Positions 6,945-12,380 of a stretch of 12,380 nt of DNA are shown piece after piece. This DNA comes from Methylocystaceae bacterium. Lineage in GTDB: Bacteria; Pseudomonadota; Alphaproteobacteria; Rhizobiales; Beijerinckiaceae. The DNA lies in NCBI GenBank assembly GCA_003105285.1, contig PQAN01000223.1, forward strand, positions 1 to 12,380, in the 5' to 3' direction. A program made the position numbers and the translations under genes. The notes under the pieces are model-generated. The model did not search any database, was not told the origin of the DNA, and was given only the letters and a program-made list of their open reading frames with translations. Within the stretch, counting starts at the first letter, position 1, and every line of letters begins with the position of its first letter.

Positions 6945-8014
6945 GCGTCTTTCGTGACGCCGTCGAGCGCCGCGTCCATCGCTTCCTCGGCGTAGGAATA
7001 CAGAGCCAGATCGTGCTCCAGCACGTCGGTCACGGGCCCGACGCGCGACAATGTGGCGGCGAAGGTCCGCACCGTGTCGAATGTCACGGGCTCGTCTTGC
7101 CCCATCAGATCGGCTCCGATGAGATCGGCCAGCAGCCGGCTGAAGACGCGGAACCGGCTTCTGGTTCCGACGAGGTCCATGCGGGCGAGATTTTCCAGCG
7201 CGATCGACACATGGCGGCGCTCGGGGAATTCGTCGACATTGCAACCGAAGGTTCGGGTCATCGGACTCGTCATCGCCTCGCGCTGCGCGTCGGTCGCCCG
7301 CCGGAAGGCGGCAATCAGCGCCCTTTGATCGTCGAAGGGCAGATCGCGGGCGAAATCGACGAGCGGCGTGATGCCCGTGATGAAGGTCGGAAGAAGATAG
7401 GCCGCGTCGGACTTCGAGAGAAGCCGGAGCAGCAGCAGGCGTTCGGCCAGCTCCTCGAACGGATCGCGCAGCATCGCCGCGGTGACATAGCCGGCGTCGG
7501 CCAGATAGCTCGCATAGCGGTTCGAGTTCGATCGGCCCGAAATGAAGATCGACTTGTTGAAACTATTATTTATGATGACGAGCATCGTCTCGAAGGAATA
7601 TTTTTCCGAATTCGTGTAATTCAGGGTGAAGTGTTTGTTGGCGGCGGCGATGATCCGGCGCTGCGGCACGACCGAGCAGTCGAACAGGAAGAGCTTCCTT
7701 TCCACATGCCGGTCGATCCGGAACCGCCGATAGATCGGCAGCCGCGATTCCGCTTCCAATATTTCGACGTCGTCGATCTCGCCGAGGTTCGGCACGACCG
7801 TCGCGTTCACGTCGAAGCCGACCATCCCGGTATTATGAATGCCGAGATCGCGAATATCCGGTCGCGGCAAGCCGGCCTGAACCTCGAATTCGCCGCCGCC
7901 GGGGGTGATGACGATCAGTTTCGGGGCGGCGGAGGGGTTGTCCGGGGCGAGCCATCCTCGAATCGAATTGCCGTCATCCGCATCGATGTTGAAGAACATC
8001 TCGCCTCGATCCAC
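6932..8014 (-). CDS. Unknown protein in capsule export operon; possible glycan-domain plus sulfotransferase-like fold
   Basis: I do not recognise this 360-residue protein as a named family. It is real coding sequence: on the minus strand its third codon positions are GC-rich and the protein has balanced composition, whereas the antisense frame gives an Arg/His/Gly-rich product. Residues 8-95 (IRGWLAP at about 18, then LPRPDIRDLGI and GMVGFDVN at 49-70) resemble a beta-sandwich module seen at the ends of glycosyltransferases and sulfotransferases in capsule loci. Residues 105-200 include KSIFISGRSNSNRYASYL and AAMLRDPFEELAERL (179-193), the latter like the 3'-phosphate-binding strand-helix of sulfotransferases. 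No clear P-loop, signal peptide or membrane helix is visible. It is third after kpsT and kpsE copy B, 134 bases downstream, which points to a role in export or modification. Start is GTG at 8014 or ATG at 7999 (better spaced GAGG). Confidence 0.8.
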   Translation of the reverse strand: MDRGEMFFNIDADDGNSIRGWLAPDNPSAAPKLIVITPGGGEFEVQAGLPRPDIRDLGIHNTGMVGFDVNATVVPNLGEIDDVEILEAESRLPIYRRFRIDRHVERKLFLFDCSVVPQRRIIAAANKHFTLNYTNSEKYSFETMLVIINNSFNKSIFISGRSNSNRYASYLADAGYVTAAMLRDPFEELAERLLLLRLLSKSDAAYLLPTFITGITPLVDFARDLPFDDQRALIAAFRRATDAQREAMTSPMTRTFGCNVDEFPERRHVSIALENLARMDLVGTRSRFRVFSRLLADLIGADLMGQDEPVTFDTVRTFAATLSRVGPVTDVLEHDLALYSYAEEAMDAALDGVTKDAQAI

Positions 8015-8059
8015 GCTTGCCGATAGGGGCCCCGGCCGGGCCGCCGCGCCGATCCGGTC

Positions 8060-8091
8060 CCGGCGGCGGCGTCAAAGCCCATTGCCGCCGG
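8060..8091. repeat. Eight-base perfect inverted repeat between kpsE copy B and the unknown gene
   Basis: CCGGCGGC (8060-8067) and GCCGCCGG (8084-8091) are perfect inverted copies with a 16-base loop. They sit in the 134-base gap between the two minus-strand genes. A second dyad ACCGGG/CCCGGT lies at 8113-8133, nearer the kpsE stop. Neither is followed by a T tract on the minus strand, so they are not classical terminators. They could attenuate or stabilise the operon message and set a lower level for the last gene. Confidence 0.45.
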
Positions 8092-8148
8092 AAACCAATA
8101 GCAGCCCTCCGGACCGGGTTCAATTCGCCCGGTTCCGAACGCGTCGGC

Positions 8149-9450
8149 TCACTTCGCCATGTGATCTCGCGCCACGAAAGCGACGGCGACGAGTATGAGC
8201 CACGAGGTCACGGCCGGCGCGACGATGATCGACCATTCCCACCAACGGCGCGGATAGGTGGATTTTTCGGCGAGCGTCGGGCGCAGGAACGACACCAGAT
8301 AGGCCTGTTGCGTTTCCATGTCGACGCGCGCGGTCTCATAGGAGACCGCCGCCAATGCATATTGCTGCCGCGCGATATCCAACTCCACTTGCTGCCGCGA
8401 CAAGTTCTTGAGCCGGCCGGCCATATTGCCTGCGCCGTCGTCTTTGACGCCGGCGATCTGGCCCGAATAGTAAGCGATCTGGCTCTTGAGGCTCTGAATG
8501 CGCGCGTCCAAGATCTTGATCTGAGGAGCGTCCTGCGCGACCGAACCTCTCTGCACGGCGAGGCTCTCCTCCGCGTGGGACAGGTCCACCCGCAAAGTGG
8601 TGATCAGAGTATTGATCGCTTCGGCCGCAGCCGTCGCGTCGATGACGCCCTCCGCGTCGCGCGTGTCGCGCATGGACACCGTCATGTCCTTCAGCCGCTT
8701 TTCGGCGCGGGAGAGCTCCCTTTTTGCTTGCTCGAGAGCGTCCCGCCGCGATCTGGTCGACAAATCGTTGACCAGCTTTTCCGACAGATCGACGACCTTG
8801 GCCATGAGCGCCATCGAGTCTTGCGGCGTGAAGGCGCGAACATTGACGGAAATGATCCCCGACAGGGCGTCGATGCTCGTATCCACCCGCTTGCGCCAAT
8901 ATTTCTCCAGGTCCTCGATGGAGTCGCGCCGGTCGAGGCGGGAGAAATAGTCGGCCTCGGGACGTGAGAAGACGCGTCGCAGATCGAGTTCTTTGTCGAG
9001 AGCCTCGACGATCGCTCGGCTGCGAATATAATTTGCGACGATCTGCGTATCCTGCGCCTGCAGCGAGGCCGGAATCCCCGCCAGTCCGCCGAGCGAATCG
9101 AGCACGGACGGCTCGCCGGCGCGAAGCGCGAATTTCGTCTCGGTCGAAAATTGCTTGGTCGCCAGCAGTCCCCAATAGATCGAAGCCGCGGCCAGAGGAC
9201 ACGCCACCATCACGAAAAAGCTGGCGATTATTCCCCATCGAAAGGCTTTTTCGCCTTTGCGGGCCCGAAAGCCGGCGCCGCCGGATATGACGCCCATCGG
9301 CATCTGGGCCTTGTGCGCGGCGCGCCGAAGGGCGCGCGCGATGGCTTCCCTCTGAGTCTTGGGGTCGCCGACGCTGACCGGCAGTTTGGGGTCAACCGCG
9401 GTGATATCCATCGATCCTGGGCCTCGCGTATGTCGATATCGCTGCGTCAC
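8149..9450 (-). CDS. kpsE: Capsule export inner-membrane protein, KpsE/CtrB/BexC family (copy B)
   Basis: This 433-residue protein has the same plan as copy A: a cytoplasmic N-terminal tail of about 70 residues, a first membrane helix at about 72-95, a periplasmic coiled-coil-rich body, a STYPRR motif (397-402), a second helix at about 407-427 and the end RDHMAK. Shared blocks include QDTQIVANYIRSRAI and RPEADYFSRL (about 133-172). It would couple the KpsMT transporter to the outer-membrane exporter. The frame's GTG at 9450 overlaps the kpsT stop as GTGA, suggesting translational coupling. The in-frame ATG at 9411 (residue 14), preceded by AGGA only three bases away, is the alternative start. 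Being directly coupled to kpsT, this copy is the more likely core partner of the transporter. Confidence 0.92.
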   Translation of the reverse strand: MTQRYRHTRGPGSMDITAVDPKLPVSVGDPKTQREAIARALRRAAHKAQMPMGVISGGAGFRARKGEKAFRWGIIASFFVMVACPLAAASIYWGLLATKQFSTETKFALRAGEPSVLDSLGGLAGIPASLQAQDTQIVANYIRSRAIVEALDKELDLRRVFSRPEADYFSRLDRRDSIEDLEKYWRKRVDTSIDALSGIISVNVRAFTPQDSMALMAKVVDLSEKLVNDLSTRSRRDALEQAKRELSRAEKRLKDMTVSMRDTRDAEGVIDATAAAEAINTLITTLRVDLSHAEESLAVQRGSVAQDAPQIKILDARIQSLKSQIAYYSGQIAGVKDDGAGNMAGRLKNLSRQQVELDIARQQYALAAVSYETARVDMETQQAYLVSFLRPTLAEKSTYPRRWWEWSIIVAPAVTSWLILVAVAFVARDHMAK

Positions 9451-10100
9451 GCATTGAGTTTCTTATAGAGCTCCACGGCGTCGTCGACATTCGAAAATAC
9501 GTATATCTTCCCGCCTGCCAAGACAATCCCGCAATTGCAATATTCCTGCACGGTTGGTATACTATGAGATACCATGATGATATCGGACCTTTTCTTCCTT
9601 TTTTCGAACTCCTCCCTGCAGCGCGCGGCGAATCGCGCATCGCCGACGGCGGTGACCTCATCGATCAGATAGCACTCGAAGTCGATGGCCATCGACAGGC
9701 CGAACGCCAACCTCGCCAACATGCCGGACGAATAAGTCTCGATCGGGACGTCGATATAGGCGCCGACTTCGGCGAAGTCCTCTACGAAACCGATCGTGCG
9801 GCGAACGTCGTGCCCATAGATGCGGGCGACGAATTGAACATTTTCCCGTCCCGTCAGCTTGGGATGCAGGCCGCCCGAAAACCCCAACGGCCAGGACACG
9901 CGGGCCGACCTGCGGACCCGACCGCCATTCGGCAATTCCGTCCCGGCCAGAAGGCGCATCAGCGTCGACTTGCCGGCCCCGTTGACGCCCAATATGCCAT
10001 AGCTGCGACCGGCTTTGAAATCGAAGCTGATATGATCGAGAACGACCTTGAGATGCCCATTCGAACGATAATATTTGAATATGTTCTCAAGTTGGATCAT
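9447..10100 (-). CDS. kpsT: Capsular polysaccharide ABC transporter ATPase, KpsT family
   Basis: This 217-residue ATP-binding subunit powers export of capsule polysaccharide across the inner membrane. The motifs are in order: Walker A GVNGAGKST (38-46), an ABC signature in the YSSGM form (123-127) typical of polysaccharide exporters, Walker B YLIDEV (144-149) with E148 as catalytic base, and the switch histidine H179 in MVSHS. The length is that of KpsT/CtrD/BexA. It overlaps the GTG of kpsE copy B by four bases and heads the minus-strand operon. The usual partner permease gene (kpsM), normally directly upstream and overlapping, is absent. Upstream is instead a 162-base divergent promoter region and then the RgpF/WsaF gene. 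KpsM must be encoded elsewhere, perhaps beyond the right edge. Confidence 0.95.
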   Translation of the reverse strand: MIQLENIFKYYRSNGHLKVVLDHISFDFKAGRSYGILGVNGAGKSTLMRLLAGTELPNGGRVRRSARVSWPLGFSGGLHPKLTGRENVQFVARIYGHDVRRTIGFVEDFAEVGAYIDVPIETYSSGMLARLAFGLSMAIDFECYLIDEVTAVGDARFAARCREEFEKRKKRSDIIMVSHSIPTVQEYCNCGIVLAGGKIYVFSNVDDAVELYKKLNA

Positions 10101-10172
10101 AGCTTACCCAGCGTTGCGCCAACCTGCGTCGGAATTCGACGACGTCGGCCGGACCGGTACTTCGTATTTCTG

Positions 10173-10225
10173 GCAAAGTCATGGCGGCCAGATCCGGCAT
10201 GACTTGGCGGATCGGCGCTTTTTTT
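10173..10225. promoter_or_regulatory. Strong dyad plus T7 tract in the divergent kpsT / RgpF-WsaF control region
   Basis: The arms 10173-10187 and 10194-10208 pair at 13 of 15 positions around a six-base loop. They include a perfect eight-base core, AAGTCATG at 10176-10183 and CATGACTT at 10198-10205. The core half-site centres are 22 base pairs apart, about two helical turns, which suits a dimeric regulator. On the + strand a run of seven Ts follows at 10219-10225, ten bases after the dyad, so a leader attenuator for the downstream gene is another reading. The dyad lies 73-108 bases upstream of the kpsT start and 55-90 bases upstream of the ATG at 10263. No clear promoter hexamers can be assigned. 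Confidence 0.5.
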
Positions 10226-10262
10226 CGCATTTCGCCCAACGCAAGTCGAGGACTATGCTCAA

Positions 10263-12380
10263 ATGGCCCAGCGCAATTCGGAGACGACCTTCCAATGGGC
10301 GCGGCGGCATCTGCGAAACGGATATATCATTCTTCGAAACAGGGGAATTGTCGCGCTCTACGGCGCCGCGATTCGGGAATTGGCGAAGCTGATCGATTCC
10401 CCCGTCGGCTCTTTTCTCGCGCCGCGCGACGTCCTTCGCGATGGGCCGAGGCTGTTGCGGGAGGACGGAGTCCGAGCGACGGTGGGAGCCGTCCTGCGTC
10501 AGGTCGCGGCCCAATACGACCCGCCGCTCGGCCGGCGCCAAAATCCGGTCAACGAGCCGATACGAGCCACGGCGATCGGCTATCACTACACGTACGAGTT
10601 GACGAAGCCGGACGGGGTGATTCCGTCGCGACGGCCGACGAACGAGCAGGATTTCGCTCTGGAGACGCCGTTCTGTTTCGAGCCGGAGCTGGCGCGGGAG
10701 CGTCCGCCGATCGCCGCGGTCGTGCACGCCTTCTACCCCGAGGTCCTGCCGCTGCTGCTCGAAAAGCTGGCCAATGTCCCCGGCGCGGTGGACATTTATC
10801 TGTCGACCGACACGCCGGAGAAAAAGGCGATCCTCTCGGAGCTCTGCGCCTCCTGGGAGAAAGGCGCGGTCGACATTCGCGTCCTGCCGAACCGCGGCCG
10901 CGACATCGCCGCCAAATTCGTCGGCTTCCGCGACGTCTACGACAGATACGAGCTCTTCGTCCATCTCCACACCAAGCGGTCGCCGCATGGCGGAACGCCG
11001 CTCGCCCGCTGGCGGGACTATCTCATCGACAATCTGCTCGGCTCGCCCGAGATCGCCCGCTCGATCCTCGCGCTGTTCGACGACCCGCGAATGGGAATCG
11101 TCTTCCCGCAGCATCTCTTCGAGATCCGCGGCATTTTGAACTGGGGATATGATTATGGCCTGGCGCGCGCGCTGCTGAAGCGCATGGGCGTTTCGATCGA
11201 CAAGAACCATGTCCTCGAATTTCCGTCCGGGTCGATGTTCTGGGGCCGGTCCGCGGCCATCCGCCCGCTGCTGGAGGCGGGCCTCGACTTTTCCGATTTC
11301 GTCGAGGAGGGCGGCCATGTCGACGGCACTCTCGCCCATGCGATCGAGCGATCGATCCTGATGATCGCCGAGTCCGCGGGCTACGAATGGTCGAAAGTCG
11401 TTCGCCGCGACCTCTACCCCATTTCCCGAACCGTGCTCGCGGTGCGCGACAGGTCCGATCTCGCGGCGCATCGGCTGAAGGTGTTTCAGCCGTGCCTGAC
11501 GAGCGTCGACGCCGGCGTGCGGCCGACGGAGCTCGGCATTTCGGAAGCCCGGCCGCTCTTGTCCTATCCGTCCCGCAACGATCGGCCGCGGCTCAATCTT
11601 CTGGTTCCGACCGTCAACCCGCGCCAGACGTTCGGCGGCGTGGCCACGGCGCGAAAATTGTTCTTCGACCTCGCGGACGAACTCGGAGCGGATTTCGACC
11701 GCAGGATCGTCACGACGGACGCGGGCATTCTTCCGGAGGGCTATGCGAGCCTGCCGGGCTACGAGGCCGTTCCCTTCATGCCGAGCCTCGACCTCGCGTC
11801 GAGAACTCTCGTCGACGCGAACGAACGGGAAGGCGGGCGGCTGGACCTGCGGTCGAACGACATATTCATCGCGACCGCTTGGTGGACGGCGGGTTTCGCG
11901 CTCGACCTCGAGAGCGACCGCCGGCGCCGTTTCGGCGGCGCGTCCCCTCTGCTCTATCTCATCCAGGACGACGAACCCTATTTCTACGGGTGGGGCAGCA
12001 AGTCGGCGCTGGCGGAATCGACCTACCGGCGGGGCGAGTCGACGATCGCGATCATCAATTCGGAAGAGTTGTTCGCGACGATGACGGCCAAATATCGATT
12101 CCTCGACGCCTATTGCATTCCCTATCGCATGAACGAGGAGATTTCGGCGCGGCTCGCGCCCGAGCCGCGCGAGCGGCAGATTCTGGTCTATGGGCGTCCC
12201 TCGGTGGCCCGGAACGCTTTCGAGTTGATCGTCGACGGCCTGTTCTGCTGGCAGCAGCGCGATCCGATCCGCGCCAGCCGCTGGCGCATCCTGTTCGTCG
12301 GCGAGGACTTCGAGGAGAGCTGGCTCTATCCGGTGCAGAACGCGTCGGTCGGCGGCAAGTTGAGCCTCGAGCGCTATGCG
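10263..12380 (+). CDS. Rhamnan-synthesis RgpF-type plus WsaF-like glycosyltransferase (3' end outside window)
   Basis: The frame is open for 706 codons to the window edge. The ATG at 10263 is the only in-frame ATG, GTG or TTG after the stop at 10200, and a GAGGA site lies at 10248-10252. Residues 1-140 are an unassigned N-terminal region. Residues 147-440 match the RgpF rhamnan-synthesis family: HAFYPEVLPLLLEKL, PNRGRDIA (209-216), LFVHLHTKRSPHG, GSMFWGR (323-329) and DGTLAHAIER (354-363). From R443 a second module starts with RLNLLVPTVNPRQTFGGVATA and continues with LIQDDEPYFYGWGS (about 566) and NSEEL, resembling the WsaF-type rhamnosyltransferase with a GT-B fold. It would add deoxyhexoses such as rhamnose to the polymer in the cytoplasm, though the sugar is inferred. 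It is divergent from kpsT and GC-rich. The rest of the GT-B domain must follow beyond the window. Confidence 0.88.
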   Translation, partial: MAQRNSETTFQWARRHLRNGYIILRNRGIVALYGAAIRELAKLIDSPVGSFLAPRDVLRDGPRLLREDGVRATVGAVLRQVAAQYDPPLGRRQNPVNEPIRATAIGYHYTYELTKPDGVIPSRRPTNEQDFALETPFCFEPELARERPPIAAVVHAFYPEVLPLLLEKLANVPGAVDIYLSTDTPEKKAILSELCASWEKGAVDIRVLPNRGRDIAAKFVGFRDVYDRYELFVHLHTKRSPHGGTPLARWRDYLIDNLLGSPEIARSILALFDDPRMGIVFPQHLFEIRGILNWGYDYGLARALLKRMGVSIDKNHVLEFPSGSMFWGRSAAIRPLLEAGLDFSDFVEEGGHVDGTLAHAIERSILMIAESAGYEWSKVVRRDLYPISRTVLAVRDRSDLAAHRLKVFQPCLTSVDAGVRPTELGISEARPLLSYPSRNDRPRLNLLVPTVNPRQTFGGVATARKLFFDLADELGADFDRRIVTTDAGILPEGYASLPGYEAVPFMPSLDLASRTLVDANEREGGRLDLRSNDIFIATAWWTAGFALDLESDRRRRFGGASPLLYLIQDDEPYFYGWGSKSALAESTYRRGESTIAIINSEELFATMTAKYRFLDAYCIPYRMNEEISARLAPEPRERQILVYGRPSVARNAFELIVDGLFCWQQRDPIRASRWRILFVGEDFEESWLYPVQNASVGGKLSLERYA

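Noticed and set aside
6893..8026. A 377-codon + strand open frame opposite the unknown protein
   Set aside because: Its product is rich in Arg, His, Gly and Asp with no recognisable motif, which is typical of the antisense of a GC-rich gene. The minus-strand frame has GC-ending codons and balanced protein composition.
10179..11471. A 430-codon minus-strand frame, and a 323-codon + strand frame at 10181-11152, overlapping the RgpF/WsaF gene
   Set aside because: Both are out of frame with the clear RgpF motifs (PNRGRDIA, GSMFWGR, DGTLAHAIER), which are read in the frame starting at 10263. Their products are low-complexity Arg-rich shadows.

Overview
The window is a capsular (surface) polysaccharide locus. 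It comes from a GC-rich bacterium, most likely an alphaproteobacterium of the Hyphomicrobiales type. The evidence is the strongly GC-ending codon use of the flanking genes, an inverted REP-like element around 576-662 of a type I associate with such genomes, and gene families typical of ABC-transporter-dependent capsule export. I cannot name a genus from the sequence.

Layout: (1) 2-556, the C-terminal part of UDP-glucose 6-dehydrogenase, which supplies UDP-glucuronate. (2) 576-662, a REP-like hairpin. (3) 763-5281, a cassette of glycan-making genes: a CatB-type hexapeptide acetyltransferase, a UDP-galactopyranose-mutase-like enzyme (glf), a GT61 glycosyltransferase with an extra N-terminal domain, and, on the other strand, a second hexapeptide acyltransferase. 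From about 1600 to 5280 the DNA is clearly more AT-rich than the flanks, as expected of an exchangeable, serotype-determining block. (4) 5607-10100, export functions: a KpsE-like inner-membrane protein on the + strand, and a minus-strand operon of KpsT-like ATPase, a second KpsE-like protein and a 360-residue protein of unknown function. (5) 10263 to the window end, a large open-ended glycosyltransferase with an RgpF-type domain followed by a WsaF-like domain, divergent from kpsT.

Together the genes would make nucleotide-sugar precursors (UDP-GlcA and probably a furanose sugar), assemble a chain (GT61, RgpF/WsaF), decorate it with acyl groups, and export it through a KpsMT-KpsE-KpsD-type machine. 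The permease KpsM, the outer-membrane KpsD and the lipid-linker enzymes KpsC/KpsS are not in the window. The points most worth a second look are the unknown protein inside the export operon, the two KpsE paralogues on opposite strands, the glf homologue that appears to lack a key arginine, and a strong dyad plus T-tract between kpsT and the RgpF/WsaF gene.
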